Origin: Enterobacter ludwigii
Lineage (GTDB): Bacteria; Pseudomonadota; Gammaproteobacteria; Enterobacterales; Enterobacteriaceae
DNA: 64,000 nucleotides
Reading direction: 5' to 3'
Assembly: GCA_023023105.1 (NCBI GenBank)
Contig: CP083824.1
Coordinates: 2,418,001-2,482,000 of the forward strand
The notes under the pieces: model-generated
Database searches by the model: none
What the model saw: only the letters and a program-made list of their open reading frames with translations
What the model was told of the DNA's origin: nothing
Shown here: piece after piece, positions 46,629-55,625 of the stretch
Layout of the letters: every line of letters begins with the position of its first letter
How positions within the stretch are numbered: position 1 is the first letter of the stretch
Program-made: the position numbers and the translations under genes

Positions 46629-49600
46629 ATGCAAACTATTGACGGTAATGGTGCAGTTGCTTCAGTCGCGTTTCGCACCAGCGAAGTTATCGCCATCTAT
46701 CCGATTACGCCAAGTTCTACCATGGCTGAGCAGGCAGATGCCTGGGCGGGAAATGGCTTAAAAAACGTCTGGGGAGATGTCCCAAGAGTGGTTGAAATGC
46801 AGTCTGAAGCCGGTGCGATTGCCACGGTACATGGTGCGCTTCAGACAGGCGCGCTCTCCACGTCGTTTACCTCTTCTCAGGGATTGCTATTGATGATCCC
46901 GACGCTGTACAAGCTCGCCGGTCAACTCACCCCCTTTGTTCTGCATGTTGCGGCACGAACCATCGCCACCCACGCCCTTTCCATCTTCGGTGACCACTCC
47001 GACGTGATGGCCGTGCGCCAGACGGGCTGCGCGATGCTTTGTGCCAGCAGCGTACAGGAAGCACAAGACTTTGCCTTAATTTCGCATATCGCCACGCTGA
47101 AAAGTCGCGTTCCATTTATTCACTTCTTTGATGGTTTCCGCACCTCTCACGAAATCAACAAAATTGTCCCGCTGGCTGACGACACTATTCTGAATCTTCT
47201 GCCGCAGGCGGAAATCGACGCGCACCGCGCCCGCGCCCTTAACCCGGAGCATCCGGTGATCCGTGGGACTTCAGCGAATCCAGATACCTATTTCCAGTCC
47301 CGTGAAGCCACGAACCCATGGTACAACGCGGTTTACGCCCATGTTGAACAGGCGATGGCTGACTTTGCCGCCGCAACCGGTCGAGAATACAAACCGTTCG
47401 AGTACTACGGCCACCCGCAGGCAGAACGCGTGATTGTGCTGATGGGATCCGCCATTGGAACCTGTGAAGAGGTGGTTGACGAGCTGCTGACGCGCGGCGA
47501 AAAAGTTGGCGTGCTTAAGGTGCGTCTCTATCGTCCGTTCTCAGCTAAACATCTGCTTTCTGCCCTACCTGAAAGCGCACGTGCTGTGGCGGTACTTGAC
47601 CGTACCAAAGAGCCCGGCGCACACGCGGAACCCCTGTATCTGGATGTCATGACCGCCCTGGCTGAAGCATTTAATAACGGCGAACGTGAAACGCTACCGC
47701 GCGTGATCGGCGGCCGATATGGTTTGTCCTCCAAGGAGTTTGGACCGGACTGCGTGCTGGCGATATTTAACGAGTTAAATGAAGCGAAACCGAAGCCTCG
47801 CTTTACGGTCGGCATTTATGATGATGTGACTAACCTTTCCCTGGCTTTGCCAGAAAATACGTTACCATCGAATGCCAAACTTGAGGCGCTGTTCTATGGT
47901 CTGGGCAGCGACGGCAGCGTCTCGGCGACCAAAAACAACATCAAAATCATCGGCAATTCTACCCCGTGGTATGCCCAGGGATACTTCGTCTATGACTCCA
48001 AAAAAGCCGGTGGTCTGACCGTTTCCCACCTGCGCGTGAGTGAACACCCCATCCGCTCGGCTTATCTTATTTCGCAGGCTGATTTTGTTGGCTGCCACCA
48101 GCTGCAGTTTATTGATAAATACCAGATGGCCGAGCGCCTGAAACCCGGCGGTATTTTCCTGCTGAATACGCCATACAGTGCAGACGAAGTCTGGGCGCGT
48201 CTGCCGCAGGAGGTACAGGCGGTCCTCAACCAGAAGAAAGCCCGTTTTTATGTGGTTAACGCTGCGAAAATTGCCCGCGAATGTGGTCTGGCCGCGCGTA
48301 TTAATACCGTTATGCAAATGGCCTTTTTCCATCTGACCAACATCCTGCCTGGCGACAGCGCACTCATGGAACTGCAGGGCGCAATTGCCAAAAGCTACAG
48401 CAGCAAGGGGCAGGAACTGGTCGAACGCAACTGGCAGGCGCTGGCACTCGCTCGCGAATCTCTGTTTGAAGTAGCGCTGCAACCAGTAAATGCTGCAAGT
48501 CCAAATCGTCCTCCGGTGGTATCTGATGCGGCGCCTGATTTCGTTAAGACCGTGACGGCGGCAATGCTGGCCGGGCTGGGCGATGCCCTTCCCGTCTCTG
48601 CCCTGCCGCCAGATGGGACCTGGCCAATGGGGACCACGCGGTGGGAAAAACGCAACATCGCCGAAGAGATACCCATCTGGAAAGAAGATCTGTGTACCCA
48701 GTGCAATCACTGTGTAGCGGCATGCCCACATTCGGCCATTCGCGCCAAAGTGGTTTCCCCGGAAGCAATGGCGGATGCCCCGGCCAGCCTGCATTCTCTG
48801 GATGTGAAATCGCGTGATATGCGCGGACAGAAATACGTTCTGCAGGTCGCACCTGAAGATTGTACCGGTTGTAATCTGTGCGTTGAGGTGTGCCCGGCGA
48901 AAGACAGACAGGACCCGAATATCAAAGCCATCAATATGATGTCGCGTCTGGAGCACGTTGAAGAAGAAAAAGTAAACTATGACTTCTTCCTGAACTTACC
49001 GGAAATCGATCGCAGCAAGCTGGAACGTATTGATATTCGAACGTCGCAGCTCATCACGCCGTTATTCGAGTACTCCGGTGCCTGCTCTGGCTGCGGTGAA
49101 ACGCCTTATATTAAGCTGCTGACTCAGCTCTACGGCGACCGGATGTTGATTGCCAATGCCACCGGCTGTTCATCTATCTACGGCGGTAACCTGCCCTCCA
49201 CGCCGTACACCACCGACGCGAATGGTCGAGGCCCGGCATGGGCAAACTCATTGTTCGAAGATAATGCCGAATTTGGTCTCGGCTTCCGTCTGACCGTCGA
49301 CCAGCATCGCGCTCGAGTGATGCGTTTGCTGGAACAGTTTGCCGGGCAGATCCCTGCTGAGCTCAATGAGGCACTACGCGCAGAAGCCACACCAGAAGTT
49401 CGTCGCGAGCAAGTTGCTGAGCTGCGGCATGCCCTTCAGGGGGTGGCAGGTGCAGAACAACTTCTGACTGACGCTGACGCCCTGGTTGAAAAATCGATCT
49501 GGCTGATTGGTGGTGACGGCTGGGCTTACGATATTGGTTTTGGCGGGCTGGATCACGTATTGAGCCTGACCGAAAACGTCAATATTCTGGTCCTGGATAC

Positions 49601-50153
49601 GCAGTGTTATTCCAATACCGGCGGTCAGGCATCAAAGGCTACGCCGTTGGGCGCCGTCACAAAATTTGGTGAACACGGAAAACGTAAGGCGCGCAAAGAT
49701 CTCGGTGTGAGCATGATGATGTACGGTCACGTTTACGTCGCGCAAATCTCGCTGGGTGCGCAACTTAACCAGACGGTGAAAGCCATTCAGGAGGCGGAAG
49801 CGTATCCAGGCCCGTCGTTGATTATTGCTTACAGCCCATGCGAAGAGCATGGCTACGACCTGGCACTCAGCCACGATCAGATGCGTCAGCTGACGGCTAC
49901 CGGATTCTGGCCTCTTTACCGGTTCGATCCGCGCCGTGCGGACGAGGGCAAGTTACCGCTGGCGCTGGATTCGCGTCCACCGTCAGATGCCCTGGCCGAA
50001 ACGTTAATGCAGGAGCAACGCTTCCGCCGCCTCAATGCGCAACAGCCTGAGGTCGCTGAACAGTTATGGAAAGATGCCGCCGCTGACCTGCAAAAACGGT
50101 ATGATTTCCTGGCGCATATGGCCGGTAAAGCCGAAAAATCAACCAGCGATTAA
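46629..50153 (+). CDS. ydbK: Pyruvate:flavodoxin/ferredoxin oxidoreductase YdbK (NifJ)
   Basis: Cytoplasmic enzyme of 1174 residues converting pyruvate and CoA to acetyl-CoA and CO2 with reduction of flavodoxin or ferredoxin. Domain order: pyruvate-binding domain with YPITPSSTMAE near residue 25, transketolase-like domain II, gamma domain near 430-620, two 4Fe-4S ferredoxin motifs (CTQCNHCVAACPH near 690 and CTGCNLCVEVCPAK near 746), the cluster motif CSGCGETPY near 819, and the TPP site GDGWAYDIGFGGLDH near 960. It matches E. coli YdbK in length. E. coli uses it under oxidative stress and anaerobiosis. Confidence 0.97.
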   Translation: MQTIDGNGAVASVAFRTSEVIAIYPITPSSTMAEQADAWAGNGLKNVWGDVPRVVEMQSEAGAIATVHGALQTGALSTSFTSSQGLLLMIPTLYKLAGQLTPFVLHVAARTIATHALSIFGDHSDVMAVRQTGCAMLCASSVQEAQDFALISHIATLKSRVPFIHFFDGFRTSHEINKIVPLADDTILNLLPQAEIDAHRARALNPEHPVIRGTSANPDTYFQSREATNPWYNAVYAHVEQAMADFAAATGREYKPFEYYGHPQAERVIVLMGSAIGTCEEVVDELLTRGEKVGVLKVRLYRPFSAKHLLSALPESARAVAVLDRTKEPGAHAEPLYLDVMTALAEAFNNGERETLPRVIGGRYGLSSKEFGPDCVLAIFNELNEAKPKPRFTVGIYDDVTNLSLALPENTLPSNAKLEALFYGLGSDGSVSATKNNIKIIGNSTPWYAQGYFVYDSKKAGGLTVSHLRVSEHPIRSAYLISQADFVGCHQLQFIDKYQMAERLKPGGIFLLNTPYSADEVWARLPQEVQAVLNQKKARFYVVNAAKIARECGLAARINTVMQMAFFHLTNILPGDSALMELQGAIAKSYSSKGQELVERNWQALALARESLFEVALQPVNAASPNRPPVVSDAAPDFVKTVTAAMLAGLGDALPVSALPPDGTWPMGTTRWEKRNIAEEIPIWKEDLCTQCNHCVAACPHSAIRAKVVSPEAMADAPASLHSLDVKSRDMRGQKYVLQVAPEDCTGCNLCVEVCPAKDRQDPNIKAINMMSRLEHVEEEKVNYDFFLNLPEIDRSKLERIDIRTSQLITPLFEYSGACSGCGETPYIKLLTQLYGDRMLIANATGCSSIYGGNLPSTPYTTDANGRGPAWANSLFEDNAEFGLGFRLTVDQHRARVMRLLEQFAGQIPAELNEALRAEATPEVRREQVAELRHALQGVAGAEQLLTDADALVEKSIWLIGGDGWAYDIGFGGLDHVLSLTENVNILVLDTQCYSNTGGQASKATPLGAVTKFGEHGKRKARKDLGVSMMMYGHVYVAQISLGAQLNQTVKAIQEAEAYPGPSLIIAYSPCEEHGYDLALSHDQMRQLTATGFWPLYRFDPRRADEGKLPLALDSRPPSDALAETLMQEQRFRRLNAQQPEVAEQLWKDAAADLQKRYDFLAHMAGKAEKSTSD

Positions 50154-50160
50154 TCCCCCC

Positions 50161-50185
50161 GCCCGGCTAGTCCGGGCATTTTTTT
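50161..50185 (+). terminator. Rho-independent terminator of ydbK
   Basis: Stem GCCCGG / CCGGGC with loop CTAGT, followed by ATTTTTTT, immediately after the ydbK stop. Confidence 0.9.
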
Positions 50186-50190
50186 GCCAT

Positions 50191-50305
50191 AAAAAAAGCC
50201 CGATGTAATCACATCGGGCCAATCCAGTTAATTAATAAATATCTATTTAGAAAACTAAATAGCATTCATGTAAATTATGGATAAATAATCTTAAAGGCAT
50301 ATAAC
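50191..50305 (-). ncRNA. micC: Small regulatory RNA MicC
   Basis: Minus-strand RNA of about 115 bases between ydbK and ompN, the E. coli location and orientation. The 5' end GTTATATGCCTTTA equals the E. coli MicC seed that pairs with the ompC leader (TAAAGGCATATAAC). The 3' end is an intrinsic terminator: GCCCGATGT / ACATCGGGC with loop GATT and seven Us (50191-50219). A -10-like TAGTCT lies 7 bases before the start. The body between seed and terminator is AT-rich and differs from E. coli, but an Hfq-suitable U-rich stretch remains. Confidence 0.88.
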
Positions 50306-50542
50306 AGCACAGAGACTAGCTTACTTAATCCCTTATTAATAATTTTTATTTTATATAATTCATCACGAATTATTCATTAAACCAATGATCATTTCCGTCG
50401 TTTTATTCAGTTTAGATTTTACTTAGTTCGTAACAATTATACTTTATTACTCTTACACTGGAGTGATTTAGCATGGGACAACTTTCTCATTCGGAAAGTT
50501 CAACAGGTAATTAAATAAAAACAACTGCAAAGGAATATCACA
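50306..50542. promoter_or_regulatory. Divergent micC/ompN promoter region and ompN leader
   Basis: AT-rich spacer of 237 bases. The micC -10 is near 50313-50318 on the minus strand. For ompN, the leader ends with AAGGAATATCACA before the ATG. OmpR-type sites are expected by analogy with other porins, but none could be pinned by eye. Confidence 0.5.
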
Positions 50543-51652
50543 ATGCAAAGAAAAGTACTGGCTCTGATGATTCCGGCTCTGTTAATGGCTGGTGCTGCGC
50601 ATGCAGCAGAGATTTATAATAAAGACGGCAACAAATTAGATCTGTACGGAAAAGTAGATGGTCTGCACTATTTCTCCGACGATAAAGGCGCTGATGGCGA
50701 TCAGACCTACATGCGTTTGGGTTTCAAAGGTGAAACCCAAATCAACAACATGATGACCGGTTACGCTCAGTGGGAATACAACATTCAGGCGAACAATACT
50801 GAAGGTTCAGATAACCAGTCCTGGACACGTCTGGCCTTCGCGGGCGTAAAAGTGGGTGACTACGGTTCCTTCGATTACGGCCGTAATTATGGCGTTCTGT
50901 ACGACATTGAAGGCTGGACAGATATGCTGCCAGAGTTCGGTGGCGACTCCTACACCAAAGCTGACAACTTTATGACCGGTCGTGCGAACGGTGTAGCAAC
51001 CTACCGTAACACCGACTTCTATGGTCTGGTACCGGGCCTGAACTTTGCTCTGCAGTATCAGGGTAAGAATGAAGACGCCAGCAACAACCAGGAAGGTACC
51101 AACAATGGCCGTGACACACGCCATGAAAACGGTGACGGCTTCGGTATCTCTACCACCTATGACTTTGGGATGGGGATCAGCGCAGGTGCGGCCTATACCT
51201 CTTCTGACCGTACCAACGAGCAGGTCATGAATACCACGGCTGGTGGTGACAAAGCCGATGCCTGGACTGCTGGTCTGAAATATGACGCCAATAATATCTA
51301 CCTGGCGGCAATGTATTCTGAAACCCGTAACATGACGCCTTATGGTGATAATACCGACGCCGTGGCGAACAAAACTCAGAACTTCGAAATCACCGCGCAA
51401 TACCAGTTCGACTTCGGTCTGCGTCCAACCCTGTCCTACCTGCAGTCTAAAGGTAAAGACCTGGGCAACGGCCAGGGCGATCAGGATCTGGTTAAATATG
51501 CTGAAGTAGGTGCGACCTATTATTTCAACAAAAACATGTCCACCTATGTTGATTATAAAATCAACCTGCTGGACGAAGATGAAAGTTTCTACAAGAACAA
51601 CGGCATCGGTACCGATGATGTTGTTGCGTTAGGCCTGGTGTACCAGTTCTAA
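50543..51652 (+). CDS. ompN: Outer-membrane general porin OmpN
   Basis: Trimeric 16-stranded porin, 369 residues including a 21-residue signal peptide ([21 protein letters not shown], cleaved before AEIYN). [21 protein letters not shown], the constriction-loop block [27 protein letters not shown] and the final strand ending VYQF are those of OmpN, with shortened loops relative to E. coli near residue 305. AAGGAAT lies upstream. It is normally a quiescent porin, linked by position to MicC. Confidence 0.95.
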   Translation: MQRKVLALMIPALLMAGAAHAAEIYNKDGNKLDLYGKVDGLHYFSDDKGADGDQTYMRLGFKGETQINNMMTGYAQWEYNIQANNTEGSDNQSWTRLAFAGVKVGDYGSFDYGRNYGVLYDIEGWTDMLPEFGGDSYTKADNFMTGRANGVATYRNTDFYGLVPGLNFALQYQGKNEDASNNQEGTNNGRDTRHENGDGFGISTTYDFGMGISAGAAYTSSDRTNEQVMNTTAGGDKADAWTAGLKYDANNIYLAAMYSETRNMTPYGDNTDAVANKTQNFEITAQYQFDFGLRPTLSYLQSKGKDLGNGQGDQDLVKYAEVGATYYFNKNMSTYVDYKINLLDEDESFYKNNGIGTDDVVALGLVYQF

Positions 51653-51658
51653 TTGTCC

Positions 51659-51690
51659 GGGCCCGTAAAATTATGCGGGCCCATTTTTTT
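51659..51690 (+). terminator. Rho-independent terminator of ompN
   Basis: Perfect 7-bp stem GGGCCCG / CGGGCCC with a 10-base loop, followed by ATTTTTTT, 6 bases after the ompN stop. Confidence 0.92.
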
Positions 51691-51797
51691 GAGCCACGTC
51701 ACAAAATGGAGAGTTTCTGACGAACTGGTTGAGAGTAAGTTGAAAGAAAGCTGGTTACACTTACGGTTTAGCCCTTTCATCACTAAGGACAACAGCG

Positions 51798-51923
51798 TTG
51801 TTAAGTCGTGTATCCGTTGCAGTACTTACTCTTTTAGCGCTTCTGTGGATGGCGCTAATTTTTGATTTTGGTGATATCGTTGGTCACCTCAGCACTCTTC
51901 TGAACCACCTGGATGGCGGTTAG
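51798..51923 (+). CDS. Candidate small membrane protein with TTG start
   Basis: Open frame of 41 codons plus TAG between the ompN terminator and the convergent GFA gene. It starts with TTG at 51798, with aaggac 8 bases upstream as ribosome-binding site. The product begins (M)LSRVSVAVLTLLALLWMALI, a clear transmembrane helix, then an acidic stretch FDFGDIVGH and an amphipathic tail ending HLDGG. No family is recognised. Basic-hydrophobic-acidic organisation fits enteric small membrane proteins. There is no in-frame ATG before the helix, so the start is uncertain. Confidence 0.55.
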   Translation: MLSRVSVAVLTLLALLWMALIFDFGDIVGHLSTLLNHLDGG

Positions 51924-51941
51924 CCTTAATCCTGAAAACAC

Positions 51942-52349
51942 TCATTTTTTGCGGAAAGAGAGATAGCCAAAAACCCCACTATCCCCGTCCATAGGATGGT
52001 TAACCCCGTCCATCACCGTAACCTCCGGGAAGTCGAACGGCGATACGTTTTCAAAACAGGCAACATTCACACCGTATTCGTTCGGGTTGGAACGCCGCTG
52101 ATGGAACGTATAAATCCCGCATATTGAGCAGAAGAAATGCCGGGCCGTACCCGTGTTAAATCGGTACTCCGTGAGCTTATCCTCCCCTTTGGTTACGGTA
52201 ATCCCCGATAACGGCGCGGATACCGCCACAGCCCCCCGCATTCGGCAAAAAGAACAGCTGCAGCGCCGCGCAGTATTAAAGCCATCAGACAGTGCGACGG
52301 TAAATACCACCGCGCCACAATGGCACTGCGCATGACGAAGTTCACCCAT
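51942..52349 (-). CDS. GFA/CENP-V domain protein (glutathione-dependent formaldehyde-activating enzyme family)
   Basis: Zinc-binding protein of 135 residues. Cysteine motifs are CHCGAVVF near residue 11, CSCSFCRMRGAV near residue 31 and FFCSICGIYTFHQRRSNP near residue 91, the GFA zinc scaffold. GGGG precedes the ATG at 52349. It starts 3 bases after the stop of a 65-residue gene, so the two form an operon. GFA proteins bind glutathione adducts; the true substrate is unknown. Confidence 0.9.
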   Translation of the reverse strand: MGELRHAQCHCGAVVFTVALSDGFNTARRCSCSFCRMRGAVAVSAPLSGITVTKGEDKLTEYRFNTGTARHFFCSICGIYTFHQRRSNPNEYGVNVACFENVSPFDFPEVTVMDGVNHPMDGDSGVFGYLSFRKK

Positions 52350-52352
52350 CGG

Positions 52353-52550
52353 TTACACCCCTTTCCTCACAAGCGCAGCAGCCTTAACGAAAACCTCATC
52401 TTCAACGCCGTCTCCCTTCTGCCTGCCTAGCCTGACCAGTTCATTGACGATGCTATCGCGATCGATCGGTTTCTGCGCTGAAACCAGCCCAATGACGGCG
52501 GCACCGATCGCCAGCCCCACTAAACCTGTTTGTTCATCTTTGTTTTGCAT
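52353..52550 (-). CDS. Small hypothetical protein upstream of GFA gene
   Basis: Protein of 65 residues with a short hydrophobic, glycine-rich N-terminal segment (GLVGLAIGAAVIGLVSA, about 9-25), then a hydrophilic helical part (RDSIVNELVRLGRQKGDGVEDEVF). GGGAG lies 8 bases upstream of the ATG. The 3-base gap to the GFA gene supports co-expression. No family is recognised; a single weak membrane segment is possible. Confidence 0.75.
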   Translation of the reverse strand: MQNKDEQTGLVGLAIGAAVIGLVSAQKPIDRDSIVNELVRLGRQKGDGVEDEVFVKAAALVRKGV

Positions 52551-52641
52551 ATTCGAGCTCCCTTTTACAACAGAAAAGCGTAGCAGGAATATGTTAAAAC
52601 GGAATGGTGTTCAACTGCTCTGTTAATACCATGAAAGCGGT

Positions 52642-53673
52642 TCAAACAGGTACGACTTCCAGTATCGACAGGTACGAGCGGGTATTTATTATTGTATTTA
52701 ACTTAAGATTCGCCTGTTCAAACAAGTTCTGATATTCAGATTTTGCCCTTGCCCGCCCTCCGTCAAAGCTTGTTAAAAGAAGCAGGTCAATCTCATACCG
52801 TCCCTGCTCATTATTTTCGTCTTTGATAAGGGGTTCAAAAACCAATAATCGTGAACGTTCTTTCATTGCCTTTCTGCAGCACTGTAGTATCTGAACGGCT
52901 TTCGCGTCTGGCCAATCCATCAAGATGTATTTAAGGAGATAAATATCCGCATCAGGACAGGTCTCAAAAAAGCTACCCTCTACCGTCCTCCCCCGGCGAT
53001 CGTCATTCAGCAAATGCAGTCGGTTCCGCGCAAGCACATCCTTTTGGTCAAAAAGGATCCCGGTAAGGCCTGGATTTCGACGTAAAACAGCCAGTAATAA
53101 ATTCCCCAGTCCCCCGGCGATATCTGCAACGACGGCGTGATGAGGGAACGCATAGCAATCCACAATGACTTCATTTTCCACGGATGACATAGATGCCATA
53201 CCGGCATGAAAAATATTGCTGCCCGTAACCGTGTCATCATGCTGCCAGTATTCGTAAAAAGGCTTACCAAACAATTCATTGAAAACAGGTTTACCTTGTA
53301 ATATTTCATCCATTCTGGACGCTGGCTGCCAGAAAGTGGGATCGGTCAGCATAAGTACCGCTGAACGCAAGGAAAATTCATACTCAGAACAAAGGAATTT
53401 TGCTGAATGGCTAAGACTGTATTCGTCTTCAGTTAATTCGTTGAACACCCCACGGGAGGATAATAATCGCATGATTCTATGCAGATAGTCGCGATCGACA
53501 TTAAGCTCCAGGGCCAGTTGCTTAATTGATTTTTTTCCTTCGATCAGATGGTCCGCGACGCCTAACACCGCAACTGCCCTAAGTGCTGCCTGCCAGACAA
53601 AACCCATACTTTGCTCTAATAAACACATCCCTTCTTTACGGCTGAGTGAATCCAGACTATTAAGCTGTGTCAT
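52642..53673 (-). CDS. SAM-dependent O-methyltransferase-like protein
   Basis: Cytoplasmic protein of 343 residues with the layout of plant-type/antibiotic O-methyltransferases (PF00891). An N-terminal winged-helix dimerisation domain (about 15-100, with VADHLIEGKKSIKQLALELNV and MRLLSSRGVF) precedes a Rossmann methyltransferase. Motif I is VVADIAGGLGNLLLAVLRRNPGL near residue 178, and LLKYILMDWPDAKAVQILQCC near residue 245 corresponds to the catalytic-region helix (catalytic His replaced by Tyr-Ile in KYILMDW versus the usual KxxLHDW). AAGGAG supports the ATG at 53673. It is isolated, with AT-rich flanks, and probably horizontally acquired. Confidence 0.85.
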   Translation of the reverse strand: MTQLNSLDSLSRKEGMCLLEQSMGFVWQAALRAVAVLGVADHLIEGKKSIKQLALELNVDRDYLHRIMRLLSSRGVFNELTEDEYSLSHSAKFLCSEYEFSLRSAVLMLTDPTFWQPASRMDEILQGKPVFNELFGKPFYEYWQHDDTVTGSNIFHAGMASMSSVENEVIVDCYAFPHHAVVADIAGGLGNLLLAVLRRNPGLTGILFDQKDVLARNRLHLLNDDRRGRTVEGSFFETCPDADIYLLKYILMDWPDAKAVQILQCCRKAMKERSRLLVFEPLIKDENNEQGRYEIDLLLLTSFDGGRARAKSEYQNLFEQANLKLNTIINTRSYLSILEVVPV

Positions 53674-53907
53674 TTTCTGCTCCTTACCCAGTACAGACGT
53701 GTTGAACAACTAAAAAGCTGTTAGCAAGCGTAAGACTGAAAGTGAGCTTTATCCATCATGAAAAGAATATTTAGCAAAGTTAACTCATACAATTTCGTAT
53801 CGCTTTAAGTACAGAATTTTCAATACGTAAAAAAACAAGTCCACTTATCATTTTTTGGAGTAATAAAACAATGAAATTATTATAGAGGAAATAATTATTG
53901 GCGATTG

Positions 53908-53931
53908 CTAAAACCCCGTAAAAAGACGGGA
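53908..53931 (-). terminator. Terminator of the periplasmic-protein gene
   Basis: On the minus strand, CCCGT / ACGGG around CTTTTT is followed by GTTTTAGC, 10 bases past the stop codon at 53941. Confidence 0.75.
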
Positions 53932-53940
53932 TTTCAGTAT

Positions 53941-54390
53941 TTAGAATCTGGGTGTCAGTCCGTATTTTGGTGTTTTAATATTTGCCGCCCATACCTTTAT
54001 GTCGTTTTGTAGCAGTATGGTGAAATCAGACTTAAGATGCGTCACCATGCCATTAACACTATCAGCATCAATCACAGAAAAATGTTCAATTTTGCTCTGG
54101 CCCACCTGAACACAGTGATATTGCGCAGGCAGTGCTTTGCCATTGACGTTAAGCTCTTTCCTGTCTCCACCACATTGTCCTTCAGAAATATAGGACACCA
54201 GCAGATTGGCAGACCGCCGCTCCGGTTGGGATATACTCACCATGACAGGAAAACCCTCTGAAGTTTGTGTCATGTCATAAAGAACGGCATTTTTTATATA
54301 CCATGTATTATATTCCCGCTCCTGAAACGCGGACCAGGCAGGTGTAGCAATGAATGCCAGCACCGCCAGTGTAATAGATTGAATTTTCAT
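53941..54390 (-). CDS. Periplasmic protein of unknown function
   Basis: Secreted protein of 149 residues with signal peptide MKIQSITLAVLAFIATPAWS, cleaved before AFQERE. The mature part has two cysteines (GQCGGDRK and YHCVQVG), probably one disulfide, and reads as mostly beta strand (NLLVSYISEGQ, FTILLQNDIKVWAANI). The ATG at 54390 is chosen because the signal peptide begins there; the frame opens at 54417. No family is recognised. It stands alone between AT-rich spacers and has its own terminator. Confidence 0.8.
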   Translation of the reverse strand: MKIQSITLAVLAFIATPAWSAFQEREYNTWYIKNAVLYDMTQTSEGFPVMVSISQPERRSANLLVSYISEGQCGGDRKELNVNGKALPAQYHCVQVGQSKIEHFSVIDADSVNGMVTHLKSDFTILLQNDIKVWAANIKTPKYGLTPRF

Positions 54391-54515
54391 GGGATGTTGT
54401 CTTATGTGTTGTTGCACTTATTATTCAGATTGTGCAAAAAACAGCAAGCTATTGAGAATAAACCTACTACTATTAGCGGTGCTGGTGTCTGTATTGAGTA
54501 ACTTTTGACGCTCTG

Positions 54516-55064
54516 TTAATGCCGGAGGTGTTCCTCTTTCAGCAAGGCATAACAATATTCATCACCCCATTCTCCCTTAAAAAAGATGTTCTGCCGATAA
54601 TGGGCTTCCCGTCGAAAATGGAGTTTTTGCAAAAGGTTTGCAGCGCGAATATTGCGTGTATCCACAACGGCGATAAGCCGGTGCTTGTTATAGTGCGTAA
54701 ATAGCAGCGTGATTATGGCATTGATAGCTTCCCGGGCATAACCCTGATTCTGATATTTCACATCAAAGGTCATACCCAGTTCAGCCTGCATGCCCTCGTC
54801 AAAAAAATGAACACCAATATCCCCAATCACAGCCCCGTCCATTTGCCGTTCAACGATAATCTGGTACCACGTGTCATCGCAGTTAAACGCAAGGGTGTTC
54901 TGCTGAGCATATAATTTCTCCGCATCCTGCATCGTAAAACGATCCCAGCTCTGAAAACGGGCCACCTCAGGCTGGTTGCGGTAGCACGAAATTTCCGGCA
55001 AATCGGCGGATGCCAGTGGACGCAGTAACAAACGCGAGGTTTGTAATGGCAATCTGTATTCCAT
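54516..55064 (-). CDS. GNAT-family N-acetyltransferase (RimJ/RimL-like)
   Basis: Cytoplasmic acetyltransferase of 182 residues. The N-terminus RLPLQTSRLLLRPLASADL is typical of the RimJ/RimL group. The acetyl-CoA loop is KYQNQGYAREAINAIITLLF near residue 105, followed by NIRAANLLQKLHFRREA. The ATG at 55064 gives the family start and has AGAGAG upstream. It lies 10 bases after the VOC-protein stop and is probably co-transcribed with it. The substrate is unknown. Confidence 0.88.
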   Translation of the reverse strand: MEYRLPLQTSRLLLRPLASADLPEISCYRNQPEVARFQSWDRFTMQDAEKLYAQQNTLAFNCDDTWYQIIVERQMDGAVIGDIGVHFFDEGMQAELGMTFDVKYQNQGYAREAINAIITLLFTHYNKHRLIAVVDTRNIRAANLLQKLHFRREAHYRQNIFFKGEWGDEYCYALLKEEHLRH

Positions 55065-55074
55065 TATTTCTCTC

Positions 55075-55530
55075 TTATATCCCGTTATCTTTACTTTCTG
55101 GATGAGCCGTTCGGATTGCTTCAAGCCCAACCCGCTGACCGAAAGACAGTTCTAACGTGTTACCGTCAGGGTCGGCAAAAAATACATAGTAACCGACGGG
55201 ATCACCCAGCTCTTCCGGCGCTTTTCTTAACACACCTTCAGCGCTTGCCATCTCCGTTTTCCTGTCGAGTTCTTCACGGGTGGCGCAGGCAATGCCCAGA
55301 TGACCAAAGTTGCCCAGCGGAGTATCGGTTACGTTATCTGCCTGTACCAGCACCAGGGCGAAAGGACGGGTATGGTCGCTTAGCCACGCCACTTTACGGG
55401 CATCAGGAATATCGGGTTCACGGGAGTGAATAATCTCCATACCCGCGTAACGACGATAGAAAGCAATGCTCTTCTCAAGATCCCTGACCATGAACGCGAC
55501 ATGTGTAAAACCGACATCAATATCTTTCAT
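55075..55530 (-). CDS. VOC-family (glyoxalase-like) protein
   Basis: Protein of 151 residues with two vicinal-oxygen-chelate modules. GFTHVAFMVRDLEKSIAFYRRYAGME near residue 7 has the first metal His, GNFGHLGIACATREELDRK near residue 73 the second His, and FADPDGNTLELSFG near residue 118 the final Glu. It is probably a metal-dependent lyase or a resistance-type dioxygenase fold. It sits upstream of a GNAT gene in the same operon. The ribosome-binding AGGAG is about 12 bases from the ATG, rather far. Confidence 0.88.
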   Translation of the reverse strand: MKDIDVGFTHVAFMVRDLEKSIAFYRRYAGMEIIHSREPDIPDARKVAWLSDHTRPFALVLVQADNVTDTPLGNFGHLGIACATREELDRKTEMASAEGVLRKAPEELGDPVGYYVFFADPDGNTLELSFGQRVGLEAIRTAHPESKDNGI

Positions 55531-55625
55531 TTTAAGATGTTACTCCTTTTTCAACCTGTGGCAGGCATCTTAAAAGTTCAAGTTAACTTGATGTCAACAG
55601 GCATTTCACTCATCATGAGTAGCAC

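Noticed and set aside
47862..48956. 364-codon minus-strand frame inside ydbK
   Set aside because: Antisense shadow; the plus frame carries both ferredoxin motifs over this stretch.
50291..50310. Plus-strand TAAAGGCATATAACAG looking like an ompC leader
   Set aside because: It is the complement of the MicC seed, which must resemble the ompC leader; no porin start follows and the minus-strand terminator fits MicC.
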